This document shows positions 7,822-15,332 of a DNA stretch of 19,614 nucleotides, one piece after another. Every line of letters starts with the position of its first letter. Within the stretch, counting starts at the first letter, position 1. The translations under genes and the position numbers were made by a program. The DNA is from Candidatus Alistipes excrementipullorum. GTDB taxonomy: Bacteria > Bacteroidota > Bacteroidia > Bacteroidales > Rikenellaceae. Where the stretch lies: positions 1 through 19,614 of the forward strand of contig DXGW01000213.1 of the NCBI GenBank assembly GCA_019113665.1, read 5' to 3'. The notes under the pieces were generated by a model. That model worked only from the letters and a program-made list of their open reading frames with translations. It was not told the origin of the DNA and ran no database searches.

Positions 7822-7826
7822 ATTTG
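7797..7826 (+). promoter_or_regulatory. panB promoter inside the end of the methyltransferase gene
   Basis: TTG (7797-7799) and TAAATTTG (7819-7826) are 19 bases apart, a very good Bacteroidetes promoter match. The -7 element includes the TAA stop of the upstream gene. The expected start is near 7833, about 25 bases before the panB ATG. Confidence 0.7.
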
Positions 7827-7858
7827 CCGCGGTTTAACTTAACTTAAAAAGATAGGAA

Positions 7859-8674
7859 ATGTCTGTTGAAAGTACGGTAAGAGCCGTTACGACGCTCCGT
7901 CTCACCGAGATGAAGCAACGCGGCGAAAAAATAGCCATGCTGACGTCGTACGACTACTCGATGGCGAAAATCGTCGATGCCACAGGTATCGACGTGATAC
8001 TCGTAGGAGACTCCGCGGCAAACGTTATGGCCGGTTACGAAACAACCCTCCCCATAACGCTCGACGAGATGATATACCACGCACGCTCGGTGGTCAGGGC
8101 CACAAAACGGGCCCTTGTAGTGGTCGACCTCCCGTTCGGAACATATCAGGGCAACTCGAAGGTCGCCCTCGACTCGGCCGTGAGAATAATGAAGGAGACC
8201 GAGGCCGACGCCATCAAGATGGAGGGCGGCGAGGAGATACTCGAATCGGTGCAGCGCATACTGACGGCCGGAATACCGATCATGGGACACCTCGGACTGA
8301 CCCCACAGTCGATCCACAAGTTCGGAACGTACAACGTCCGCGCAAAGGAGGAGGTCGAAGCCGCCAAACTCGTCCGCGACGCACACCTGCTCGAAGAGGC
8401 CGGCTGCTTCGCATGCGTGCTCGAGAAGATTCCGGCAGCACTCGCCACCCGCGTGTCGCAGGAGCTGAGAATACCGACAATAGGCATCGGCGCCGGTGCC
8501 GGCTGCGACGGCCAGGTGCTCGTAATCCACGACATGCTGGGCATAAACAAGGGTTTCTCGCCGCGGTTCCTGCGGCGGTACGCCGACCTCGACACCGTGA
8601 TTACAGGTGCCGTATCGCAATACATCGACGACGTCAAGTCGCTCGACTTCCCAAACGAAAAGGAACAGTACTGA
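7859..8674 (+). CDS. panB: 3-methyl-2-oxobutanoate hydroxymethyltransferase
   Basis: PanB transfers a hydroxymethyl group from 5,10-methylenetetrahydrofolate to alpha-ketoisovalerate, giving ketopantoate, the first step of pantothenate and CoA synthesis; it acts in the cytoplasm as a decamer. The 271-aa protein has the usual length. By comparison with E. coli PanB, the Mg2+ ligands correspond to D51 (VGDS), D90 (VVDLPFG) and E122 (KMEGG), and the catalytic base to E189 (VLEKIP). The GHLGLTPQS and TIGIGAGAGCDGQVLV segments are family signatures. The ATG at 7859 follows AGGAAA, close to the start. The gene has its own promoter and ends in a shared hairpin. No panC or panD is in the window, so the pathway genes are not clustered here. 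Confidence 0.97.
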   Translation: MSVESTVRAVTTLRLTEMKQRGEKIAMLTSYDYSMAKIVDATGIDVILVGDSAANVMAGYETTLPITLDEMIYHARSVVRATKRALVVVDLPFGTYQGNSKVALDSAVRIMKETEADAIKMEGGEEILESVQRILTAGIPIMGHLGLTPQSIHKFGTYNVRAKEEVEAAKLVRDAHLLEEAGCFACVLEKIPAALATRVSQELRIPTIGIGAGAGCDGQVLVIHDMLGINKGFSPRFLRRYADLDTVITGAVSQYIDDVKSLDFPNEKEQY

Positions 8675-8677
8675 CAC

Positions 8678-8711
8678 GTGAAAGGGCCCGGCAGATGCCG
8701 GGCCCTTTCAC
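8678..8711. terminator. Bidirectional terminator between panB and the envelope operon
   Basis: A near-perfect palindrome (GTGAAAGGGCCCGGCA at 8678-8693 with its inverse at 8696-8711) forms a stem of about 15-16 bp with a tiny loop. It lies 3 bases after the panB stop and 7 bases after the end of the convergent glycosyltransferase gene. Neither side has a long T tract, but its symmetry and place suit termination from both sides. Confidence 0.8.
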
Positions 8712-8718
8712 ATTGCGG

Positions 8719-9444
8719 TTACTCCTGCCTGCGCGGCCTGATCTTCCTGAAGGGCAGTTTCAGCACCCCGAAGAAGGCCTCGCCGAAAATGCCGCCCGAC
8801 ATCTTCGACGTCCCGACGACTCGGTCGATGAAGATAATCGAGAGCTCGCGGATCCTGAAGCCCAGTTTCCAGGCCGTATACTTCATCTCGATCTGGAACC
8901 CGTAGCCCACCATGCGCACACGGTCGAGGTCGATGGTCTCAAGCACCGAGCGGCGGTAGCCAACGAATCCGGCCGTGGCGTCGTTGACCGGCATGCGCGT
9001 GACGATGTGGACATACTTCGATGCGAAGTACGACATCAGCAGGCGCGACAAGGGCCAGTTGACAACGTTGACGCCCGAGACGTAACGCGACCCGACAACA
9101 ACGTCGGCACCCTCCTCCAGCGCCGCGCTCAGGCGCAGCAGGTCGTCGGGATTGTGCGAGAAGTCGCAGTCCATCTCGAAGACGAAGTCGTATCCGTGCC
9201 CCAAGGCCCATTTGAACCCCGCGATGTAGGCCGTGCCGAGGCCCAGCTTGCCGCACCTCTCGACAAGGAACAGCCGGCGGGGATACTCCGTCTGCAGGTC
9301 GCGGACGATGGCCGCAGTACCGTCGGGCGACGCATCGTCGACCACGAGCATGTCGAAATCGCCTTCGAGCGACATCACCTTGGCAACCATTGCCCCGATA
9401 TTCTCACGCTCGTTGTAAGTGGGTATGACTACAAGTTTTCTCAT
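8719..9444 (-). CDS. Polyprenol-phosphate mannose synthase-like glycosyltransferase (GT2)
   Basis: The 241-aa protein is a GT-A fold family 2 glycosyltransferase of the dolichol-phosphate mannose synthase type, which transfers a sugar from a nucleotide donor to polyprenyl phosphate at the inner face of the cytoplasmic membrane. VIPTYNERENI (6-16) and VVDDASPDGT (34-43) form the nucleotide site; MDCDFSHNP (91-99) supplies the metal-binding acidic residues; GSRYVSG and the NDATAGF region are typical of this subgroup. There is no C-terminal membrane pair, so it is the short, soluble or peripheral form. The donor (GDP-mannose or another) is not decided by sequence. The ATG overlaps the TGA of the upstream glycosyltransferase gene by four bases (ATGA), so the two are translationally coupled. 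It is the last gene of the five-gene operon. Confidence 0.92.
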   Translation of the reverse strand: MRKLVVIPTYNERENIGAMVAKVMSLEGDFDMLVVDDASPDGTAAIVRDLQTEYPRRLFLVERCGKLGLGTAYIAGFKWALGHGYDFVFEMDCDFSHNPDDLLRLSAALEEGADVVVGSRYVSGVNVVNWPLSRLLMSYFASKYVHIVTRMPVNDATAGFVGYRRSVLETIDLDRVRMVGYGFQIEMKYTAWKLGFRIRELSIIFIDRVVGTSKMSGGIFGEAFFGVLKLPFRKIRPRRQE

Positions 9445-10463
9445 GACTGCATCATTTTATCAAATTCACGTTTGCCTGCCATATATCTGACAACAACCGA
9501 GCCGCGGTAGACCGTCGCGGGCAACGCCCTGTCGACAGCCGTACCCCTTATGTGCCGGCGCTCCGACGACAGCCGCCCGTGCCAGCGTATGAAATCGGCA
9601 TACGCCCGGCATACGGCCCACGCGCCGCGGGCATTGCCCTCGGCCAGATAACTCAACGCCGCAACGGCATCGAGCAGCGGCCGCAATACCGCCACGACGG
9701 CCCGCTGTCCGGAAGTGGCGCAACGGTACAGCATCGCCAGGTTGTTGCGGTGGTTGTAGAATATCTTGTTCGGCGAGTCGGTCGCAAGGGTGCCGCCACC
9801 AAGGTGGTAGACACGGCTCCGAGGCTCGACCTCGACCGAATATCCGGCTATCTGCATGCGCCAGCAGAGATCTATCTCCTCCATGTGGGCGAAAAACTCG
9901 GAAGCGAACCCGCCCAGGCGCATGAAAACATCGCGCCGGCAGCACATGGCCGCACCGCTCGCCCAGAAGACGCGCCGGCGGTCGTCGTACTGGCCGCGGT
10001 CCTGTTCGAGGTGCTTCAGTATGCGCCCGCGGCAGAATGGATAACCGAGGTAGTCGATGAAGCCACCCGAGGCCCCGGCATACTCGAACATGTCGCGCTG
10101 CATGTACGAGAGCAGCTTGGGCGCAACGGCCGCAACCGTCGGATCGGCGTCGAGGCGGCCGACAAGCGGTTCGAGCCACCCTTCCGTCGTCTCCACGTCG
10201 GAGTTGAGCAGGACGCAGTAGTCGGCCTCGACCTGCGCTATGGCCCGGTTGTATCCCCCGGCAAAACCGTAATTGCGGTCGAGTCGCACGACCCGGACTT
10301 CGGGAAACTCCCTGCCGAGCATCTCCACGGAACCGTCCGTCGAGCCGTTGTCGGCAACGACAACCTCGGCCCACGCCGGCGTAGTGCGCACAACGCTCGG
10401 CAGAAACCGGCGCAGATGCTCCGTTCCGTTCCAGTTGAGTATGACAACTGCCGCAGACGTCAT
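9441..10463 (-). CDS. Family 2 glycosyltransferase, rhamnosyltransferase-like
   Basis: This 340-aa inverting glycosyltransferase has the GT2 pattern VVILNWNGTEHL (6-17), VVADNGSTDGS (35-45), NYGFAGGYNRAI (64-75) and NSDVE (87-91, the metal/nucleotide site), then WASGAAMCCRRDVF (167-180) and HMEEIDLCWRM (193-203) with the likely catalytic acidic residues. This order is typical of WbbL/rhamnosyltransferase-like enzymes that extend surface polysaccharides or glycolipids from the cytoplasmic side. The C-terminal third (about 230-340) is Arg/Ala-rich and is probably the membrane-proximal part. The real donor and acceptor cannot be named. It starts 7 bases after the acyltransferase stop and ends in an ATGA overlap with the next gene, which supports joint synthesis of one envelope glycolipid. 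Confidence 0.92.
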   Translation of the reverse strand: MTSAAVVILNWNGTEHLRRFLPSVVRTTPAWAEVVVADNGSTDGSVEMLGREFPEVRVVRLDRNYGFAGGYNRAIAQVEADYCVLLNSDVETTEGWLEPLVGRLDADPTVAAVAPKLLSYMQRDMFEYAGASGGFIDYLGYPFCRGRILKHLEQDRGQYDDRRRVFWASGAAMCCRRDVFMRLGGFASEFFAHMEEIDLCWRMQIAGYSVEVEPRSRVYHLGGGTLATDSPNKIFYNHRNNLAMLYRCATSGQRAVVAVLRPLLDAVAALSYLAEGNARGAWAVCRAYADFIRWHGRLSSERRHIRGTAVDRALPATVYRGSVVVRYMAGKREFDKMMQS

Positions 10464-10470
10464 GGTTCGA

Positions 10471-11424
10471 TCAGTTTTCGTTGGACCGCACGACGGGACG
10501 GTACGGGCGGTCGGGACGGTGTTTCCACCTGTTGTGCGACCACATCCACATCTCGGGCTGTTCGTTTATGTCCTTTTCGAGCCGGCGGACATAGCGCTCC
10601 GTAATCTCGTGCTGTTCGACATGCTCCTGTCCGTCGTATATGAGTTCAAGGTGCGCCTCGTAGTATCCGCGGCGCACACGGCGCTGCGTCACGTAAAACA
10701 CGGGCAGACCGTACTTCACGGCAAGCTGCTCGCCCCCCTCGAAGAAGATCGTATCCTGATTCAGGAAACGGAACCAGTGGCTGTCGGGCAGCCGCGGCGG
10801 ATTCTGGTCCGATATAAGCCCCAGCACCAGCCTGTGACCCTCGTATCCGTCGATGTTCCGTATGAAGAAACGCAGCGCATCGTGAGCCGGAACGGGCAAC
10901 TCCATCGTATGGTCGCGCAGGCGCTTGTAGAGTTCGTCGACAATGACGTTGCTGATCTTGTGGTAAACCGCCACAAGCACATGGTCGGGAAGCCACATGC
11001 CCCAGAAACCGTAGTACTCCCAGCAACCCAGATGCGACGTCAGCGTTATGCAGTTGCGGTCGGCTATCAGCGGAAGGACCTCGTCGGTATTGACGAAATT
11101 CATGCGGCGGCGGCACTCCTCGTCACTCATGCGGGCCATGACGATAGTGTTGACCATCATCTCCGACAGGGTGTCGTAGAACCGGCGGCGTATGCGCGCA
11201 ATCTCCACGTCGCTCTTGTCCGGGAACGAATTGCGCAGGTTCGACGTGATACAGCGGTAACGGTAACGCAGGCACCGGTACAACACGAAACAGATAACCT
11301 CCTGGACGACGTAATACTGGAACCAGTGCGGCAACAGCGAAACCAACCGGCACATGAGCCACATGGCTTCAAGACCGACACGCTGCCAGAACGTCAGACG
11401 TACATTATCACTGCTGCTCCTCAT
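10471..11424 (-). CDS. LpxL/HtrB-like lipid A acyltransferase
   Basis: The 317-aa product belongs to the lysophospholipid acyltransferase family of LpxL/HtrB type, which adds a secondary acyl chain to lipid A precursors or related lipids at the inner membrane. The catalytic HX4E motif is at 131-136 (SHLGCWE); NLRNSFPDK (62-70), LGLISDQNPP and GGEQLAVKYGLPVFYV with a C-terminal PEMWMWSHNRWK are family-typical. A hydrophobic helix (about 20-50) should anchor it. The ATG at 11424 puts this helix near the N-terminus; the long upstream open frame is antisense-like and overlaps rsmI, so it was rejected. The start lies 17 bases inside the end of rsmI, with AGAAGGAAG just before it. The exact lipid acceptor is inferred only from the family. 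Confidence 0.92.
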   Translation of the reverse strand: MRSSSDNVRLTFWQRVGLEAMWLMCRLVSLLPHWFQYYVVQEVICFVLYRCLRYRYRCITSNLRNSFPDKSDVEIARIRRRFYDTLSEMMVNTIVMARMSDEECRRRMNFVNTDEVLPLIADRNCITLTSHLGCWEYYGFWGMWLPDHVLVAVYHKISNVIVDELYKRLRDHTMELPVPAHDALRFFIRNIDGYEGHRLVLGLISDQNPPRLPDSHWFRFLNQDTIFFEGGEQLAVKYGLPVFYVTQRRVRRGYYEAHLELIYDGQEHVEQHEITERYVRRLEKDINEQPEMWMWSHNRWKHRPDRPYRPVVRSNEN

Positions 11425-12118
11425 CTTCCTTCTCTCTCCTGTTGCGTTTGGGCCGGCCGGCCAGTACAATAACAAATTCGCCCTTGGGCTCGTGCCCGCG
11501 GAAATATTCGGCCGCCTCCGAAACCGTCGACCGGACGGTCTGTTCGAATTTCTTGGAAATCTCGCGTGTGACCGATACCTCGCGATCGCCGCCGAATACC
11601 TCGGCGAACTGTTCGAGACACTTGACCACACGGTACGGCGATTCATAGAAAATCATGGTCCGCTCCTCGTCGCGAAGCTCCTGCAGGCGCTTGCTGCGCC
11701 CCTTCTTCTGCGGCAGGAACCCCTCGAAACAGAACCGGTCACACGGGAAACCGCTCTGGACAAGCGCCGGTATGCATGCCGTCGCCCCGGGCAGGGTCTC
11801 GACCTCGATGCCCGCCTCGACGCATGTGCGAACAAGCAGGAATCCCGGATCCGAAATACCCGGCGTGCCGGCATCGGACACGAGCGCAACGGTATGGCCC
11901 GCACCTATCGCCTCGGCGACCATGCGGACGGTGGCATGCTCGTTGAACTTGTGGTGGGAATAGAGCCTCTTCTCTATGCCCAGATGCTTGAGCAGGACCG
12001 ATGTCGTGCGCGTATCCTCGGCCAGTATGAAATCAACCTCCCGCAGAACCTCGACGGCCCGCAGCGTTATGTCCCCCAGATTGCCTATCGGCGTAGGCAC
12101 TATATACAACTTGGGCAT
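11408..12118 (-). CDS. rsmI: 16S rRNA 2'-O-methyltransferase (C1402)
   Basis: RsmI methylates the 2'-OH of C1402 in 16S rRNA, in the P-site of the 30S subunit, using S-adenosylmethionine. The 236-aa protein has the tetrapyrrole-methylase fold and readable signatures: PTPIGNLGD (8-16), AEDTR (33-37), HHKFNEH (55-61), SDAGTPGISDPG (81-92), LPGATA (109-114), and YESPYR (158-163). The C-terminal end (KRNRREKEDEEQQ) is short and highly charged. The ATG at 12118 follows the stop of the upstream gene with one base between them, and the gene's last codons overlap the acyltransferase start. A translation-related gene inside an envelope operon is most simply explained by shared transcription. Confidence 0.97.
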   Translation of the reverse strand: MPKLYIVPTPIGNLGDITLRAVEVLREVDFILAEDTRTTSVLLKHLGIEKRLYSHHKFNEHATVRMVAEAIGAGHTVALVSDAGTPGISDPGFLLVRTCVEAGIEVETLPGATACIPALVQSGFPCDRFCFEGFLPQKKGRSKRLQELRDEERTMIFYESPYRVVKCLEQFAEVFGGDREVSVTREISKKFEQTVRSTVSEAAEYFRGHEPKGEFVIVLAGRPKRNRREKEDEEQQ

Positions 12119-12119
12119 G

Positions 12120-13673
12120 TCAACTGTATTTGCGTTCGATAAGGTCCATCAACAGCTTCGCCCCGTCGGAATTGGGATTCCAGTCGTAAGTCTCGACTAT
12201 GTATATCATGCAGTCGTCGAGGTTGTCGAATCCGTTGAGTCTGGCAATGGCAGCCTCGTATGCGACGGCATCTCCCTTGAAAAGGTCACGTATGAGAAGA
12301 TAGCGGTCGTTGACGCCCAACGCCCCGGCTATGTCGTCGATACGCTCCTTGCGGGCTATCTCCGAGGCAACGTTGCGCACGGGCGATATGGTGTCGGCAA
12401 CGGTGCGGACATCGTTGTTTATAACCTCGCCCAGAACAGGTTCGCCCTCGTGCAGCGCCGCTGCAATGTCGATGCTCGGAACCGAATAGGGACGGAGACC
12501 TGCGTTGTCCGGTTCCGCCTTGACAGGATCGGACGCCGGAACGGAAGTATCGGGTGCGGGAGCAGCCGTATCGGTATCGGCATCGCCGCCGTCAGGCTGT
12601 GCGTCACGAACTGCGGATTCACCTTCCGCTGCGGCAGCATTGTCGGTCGGCTGCGTCGAAGCCGTTTCGGGCGTTTCGGGCGTTTCGGGCATTTCGGGCA
12701 TTTCGGGCATTTCGGGCACCGTTTCATTAACTGGCTGCGTCTCGGACTCTCTTTCGGCGGACACGGGACTCCCGGGCATCGTGGCGGCAGGAGCAGGTTC
12801 GGTCAGGCTGTCGGGCTCCGCAGGCGAGGAGACCGCAGGTGCAGCGGCACGGTATGCCGGACGTTCGGGTTCGGACGGTTCATCGTCATAAAGCGACATC
12901 ATCACCACGCGCCGCGGCGAACGGCTGATGATTATCTCGTCATCGCCGAACAGCGATCCGGATCCCGACAGGCGGCGTCTGCCGGAAAAGGTATCATGCG
13001 CATGGCTGTCTCCTTCCGTACTGTTCACGTGTGCAGTATCCGCTGCAGGGACGGATTCCTGTGCCGGAAGAGTTTCCGCAACAGGAGCCGGCTCCTCTGC
13101 GGAAGCCTGTTCGCGTGCCGGTTCCGTATTCTGAGCAGCGGGCTCTTCCGCAATTTCCGGTGCGGGGGCGGCTTCGGTCTCAGGTGCCGGAGTATCAACA
13201 TGGTCCTGTCCGACGGTCGTATCCGTCGCAGGAGCAGGCTCTGTCGCGGGTACAATCATCGTCTCCGCTTCAGGCCCGGGCATCGCAGCCGTCTGTTCCT
13301 CAGGCGCGGGACTATGGTCCGCAGACGGAGCCTCAACAGACGTAGTCTCAACACCGCCACCGGCATTCAGCCCTTCGGATCCGGTGCCGGCCACCCCGGC
13401 AAGAATATCGTCAGAAGCCGGAATATTCTCGAAAACATCATCGAGACTGATCTCCACGCCGGCAGAAACCGCAGGCTCCTCTTCCGCCGCCGGTTCGGGC
13501 TCCACGTGCGAGGAGACCGGGACTGATTCCGCAAAGCGCAGGGCCGAATATGCGGAACGCAACCGTTCGAGTGCAAGATCCAGTTCGAGCGCGTCGACGG
13601 CACCCGAACTCTTCCAGCCGTCGAGCAGCTGCCCGACCTCGTGCAGATCGTTGCTTATCTTGTCAAAATCCAT
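12120..13673 (-). CDS. Low-complexity Pro/Ala/Glu-rich protein, function unknown
   Basis: I do not recognise a function. The 517-aa product has three parts. Residues 1-50 are a predicted helical, charged N-terminus (MDFDKISNDLHEVGQLLDGW). Residues about 51-395 are rich in Pro, Ala, Glu and Thr and should be disordered, broken by a basic/acidic island, SGRRRLSGSGSLFGDDEIII then SRSPRRVV. The last 120 residues look folded and helical (GVNDRYLLIRDLFKGDAVAY, then RLNGFDNLDDCMIYI), a pattern I recall as conserved in Bacteroidales hypothetical proteins, though I cannot name a family. No signal peptide or membrane segment is seen, so it is probably cytoplasmic. A run of PEM/PET triplets near the middle comes from a 9-bp repeat. 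It heads the operon from its own promoter; the rsmI ATG follows one base after its stop. Confidence 0.85.
   Translation of the reverse strand: MDFDKISNDLHEVGQLLDGWKSSGAVDALELDLALERLRSAYSALRFAESVPVSSHVEPEPAAEEEPAVSAGVEISLDDVFENIPASDDILAGVAGTGSEGLNAGGGVETTSVEAPSADHSPAPEEQTAAMPGPEAETMIVPATEPAPATDTTVGQDHVDTPAPETEAAPAPEIAEEPAAQNTEPAREQASAEEPAPVAETLPAQESVPAADTAHVNSTEGDSHAHDTFSGRRRLSGSGSLFGDDEIIISRSPRRVVMMSLYDDEPSEPERPAYRAAAPAVSSPAEPDSLTEPAPAATMPGSPVSAERESETQPVNETVPEMPEMPEMPETPETPETASTQPTDNAAAAEGESAVRDAQPDGGDADTDTAAPAPDTSVPASDPVKAEPDNAGLRPYSVPSIDIAAALHEGEPVLGEVINNDVRTVADTISPVRNVASEIARKERIDDIAGALGVNDRYLLIRDLFKGDAVAYEAAIARLNGFDNLDDCMIYIVETYDWNPNSDGAKLLMDLIERKYS
12664..12717. repeat. 9-bp tandem repeat, six units, in-frame
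   Basis: Six contiguous 9-base units: three GTTTCGGGC (12664-12690) followed by three ATTTCGGGC (12691-12717), differing only at the first base. On the coding (minus) strand they give PEM three times then PET three times. The nine-base unit keeps the frame, so copy-number change would only lengthen or shorten the linker. Confidence 0.95.
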
Positions 13674-13833
13674 AATTTCGCAAAAACATGTTCAACTTTC
13701 AAAGTTAAATATTTTTTATGAAACGGCAATAAAAAAGTGAGCCGTACGGTGTGTCGGCGCAGATAAAAAGGACTTTATGCACCATTGCGGAGACACAGGC
13801 GCCGCAAGCCGGCGCCGGCGGTACGGCAAGGAC
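13674..13833. other. Intergenic spacer between der and the envelope operon
   Basis: Apart from the operon promoter and its overlapping inverted repeat at the left end, this spacer holds a perfect 12-bp palindrome GCCGGCGCCGGC (13808-13819) and a partial direct repeat of GGCGCCG just before it. I see no convincing small gene or RNA here. Confidence 0.5.
13700..13729 (-). promoter_or_regulatory. Promoter of the five-gene envelope operon
   Basis: On the minus strand TTG (13727-13729) and TAACTTTG (13700-13707) are 19 bases apart, an excellent Bacteroidetes match. The expected start is near 13693, about 20 bases before the ATG at 13673. A perfect inverted repeat, AACTTT and AAAGTT with one base between (13694-13706), overlaps the -7 box and the start region. 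Confidence 0.7.
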
Positions 13834-13864
13834 AAAAAAAGCGGACCCCGTTTTCGGAGTCCGC
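13834..13864 (-). terminator. Rho-independent terminator of der
   Basis: On the minus strand GCGGACTCCG pairs with CGGGGTCCGC around AAAA with one mismatch, followed by seven T (13834-13840). It starts 22 bases after the der stop. Confidence 0.88.
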
Positions 13865-13886
13865 CCTGTAATGAATGTTCTGAGAC

Positions 13887-15191
13887 CTATTTCTGACGGA
13901 AATATATCTGCATGGGCACTCCCGAGAAGTCCCACTGTTCGCGTATCTTGTTTTCGAGGAAGCGGCGGTAAGGCTCCCTGATATACTGCGGCAGGTTCAC
14001 GAAAAAGGCAAACTGCGGCGTCGGCGTCGGAAGCTGCGTAGCATACTTTATGCGTATGTACTTGCCCTTGGTCGACGGTGGAGGCGTCTCCTCGATGATC
14101 GGCAGGATATAGTCGTTGAGCTCGGAGGTCGATATGCGGCGGCGGCGCGACTCGTACACGCGCAGGGCCGTCTGCAGAACCTCCATGATACGCTGCTTGT
14201 TGATCACCGAGGTGAATATCAGCGGTATGTCGTCGAACGGAGCGAGTTTCTTCGACAGGAACTCGCGCCACTCCTTCATCGTATTGTTGCCCTTCTCGAC
14301 AAGGTCCCACTTGTTGACCACTATAACGCAGCCCTTGCGGTTGCGGACTATGAGGTTGTGTATGTTCAGGTCCTGCGACTCGATGCCCTGCGAGGCGTCG
14401 AGCATCAGGATACACACGTCGGAATTCTCAATGGCTCGTATCGAGCGCATCACCGAATAGAACTCCAGATCCTCGGTAACCTTGCCCTTCTTGCGCATGC
14501 CCGCCGTGTCGACCAGATAGAAATCCATGCCGAACTTGTTGTAGCGCGTGTGTATCGAGTCACGCGTGGTGCCGGCTATCGACGTCACGATGTTGCGCTC
14601 CTCGCCGAGCAGCGCGTTGGTCAGCGACGACTTGCCGACGTTGGGGCGCCCCACGATCGTAATGCGCGGAAGGTCCTCGGCATATTCGGCGGCGCAATCC
14701 TCCGGCAGAGCCTTGAGTATCTCGTCCATCAGGTCGCCCGTGCCGCTGCCCGACATCGAACTGATGCAGAACGGGTCGCCGAGCCCCAGCGAATAGAACT
14801 CGTGGGACGAGTAGATCAGGTCGTAGTTGTCGACCTTGTTGCAGACAAGTATCACCTTCTTCGACGACCGGCGCAGAATGTCGGCCATCATCATGTCGAG
14901 GTCCGTGACTCCCGTATTCACCTCGACGAGAAACAGTATCACGTCGGCCTCGTCTATGGCCAGCAGTACCTGACGGCGTATCTCGTCCTCGAAAATATCG
15001 TCGCTGTTGACCGAATATCCGCCCGTGTCTATGACCGAAAACTCACGTCCGTTCCAGTCCGTTTTGCCGTAATGGCGGTCGCGCGTGGTTCCGGCCGTGG
15101 AATCCACAATGGCCTGGCGCTGCCCCACCAGACGGTTGAACAGCGTGCTCTTGCCCACGTTGGGGCGGCCGACTATTGCTACAAGACTCAT
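13887..15191 (-). CDS. der: Ribosome biogenesis GTPase Der (EngA)
   Basis: Der is an essential double GTPase that acts in maturation of the 50S ribosomal subunit. The 434-aa protein is full length. The first G domain has GRPNVGKS (8-15), TAGTTRD (32-38), DTGG (55-58) and NKVD (118-121). The second has GRPNVGKS (181-188), AGTTRD (206-211), DTAG (228-231) and NKWD (293-296). A KH-like domain with its basic end (FSGVPMQIYFRQK) closes the protein. The ATG at 15191 begins MSLVAIVGRPNVGKS, the family-standard start; 16 upstream codons in frame are not family-like and were excluded. It is a single-gene unit with its own terminator and a TAnnTTTG element about 80 bases upstream, divergent from the barrel/phoH operon. 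Confidence 0.98.
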   Translation of the reverse strand: MSLVAIVGRPNVGKSTLFNRLVGQRQAIVDSTAGTTRDRHYGKTDWNGREFSVIDTGGYSVNSDDIFEDEIRRQVLLAIDEADVILFLVEVNTGVTDLDMMMADILRRSSKKVILVCNKVDNYDLIYSSHEFYSLGLGDPFCISSMSGSGTGDLMDEILKALPEDCAAEYAEDLPRITIVGRPNVGKSSLTNALLGEERNIVTSIAGTTRDSIHTRYNKFGMDFYLVDTAGMRKKGKVTEDLEFYSVMRSIRAIENSDVCILMLDASQGIESQDLNIHNLIVRNRKGCVIVVNKWDLVEKGNNTMKEWREFLSKKLAPFDDIPLIFTSVINKQRIMEVLQTALRVYESRRRRISTSELNDYILPIIEETPPPSTKGKYIRIKYATQLPTPTPQFAFFVNLPQYIREPYRRFLENKIREQWDFSGVPMQIYFRQK

Positions 15192-15270
15192 ATGCGTTAT
15201 CTGTAATAAAATGGACCGCAAACAGCGCCGCAAGGACACAATTTTCAGTCCGTTCCGTTAAACGTCGCAG

Positions 15271-15278
15271 CAAAGATA
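15271..15278 (-). promoter_or_regulatory. Probable -7 element of the der promoter
   Basis: The minus strand reads TATCTTTG, matching TAnnTTTG, which would give a leader of about 70-75 bases before the der ATG. No good TTG lies 19-20 bases further upstream. Confidence 0.45.
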
Positions 15279-15314
15279 CGCTATTTTGGCAAATAAAAGC
15301 CGACGATGATGTAT

Positions 15315-15330
15315 GATTTTTGGAAAAATC
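15315..15330. repeat. 7-bp inverted repeat just upstream of the -7 box
   Basis: GATTTTT (15315-15321) and AAAAATC (15324-15330) are perfect inverted copies with two bases between them, ending 2 bases before TAACTTTG of the plus-strand promoter. The position between -33 and -7 suits an operator, but no regulator is encoded nearby. Confidence 0.5.
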
Positions 15331-15332
15331 AC

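Noticed and set aside
12664..12717. Tandem repeats considered as a CRISPR-like array
   Set aside because: The units are nine bases, contiguous and without spacers, and they lie in a coding frame.
11976..13526. Plus-strand open frame opposite the Pro/Ala/Glu-rich gene, with FGHFGHFGH repeats
   Set aside because: The repeats are just the 9-bp minisatellite read on the other strand. The minus-strand frame has a promoter, a one-base junction to rsmI and a folded C-terminus.
14358..15206. Plus-strand open frame across der
   Set aside because: Antisense to the double-GTPase gene, with no recognisable motif.
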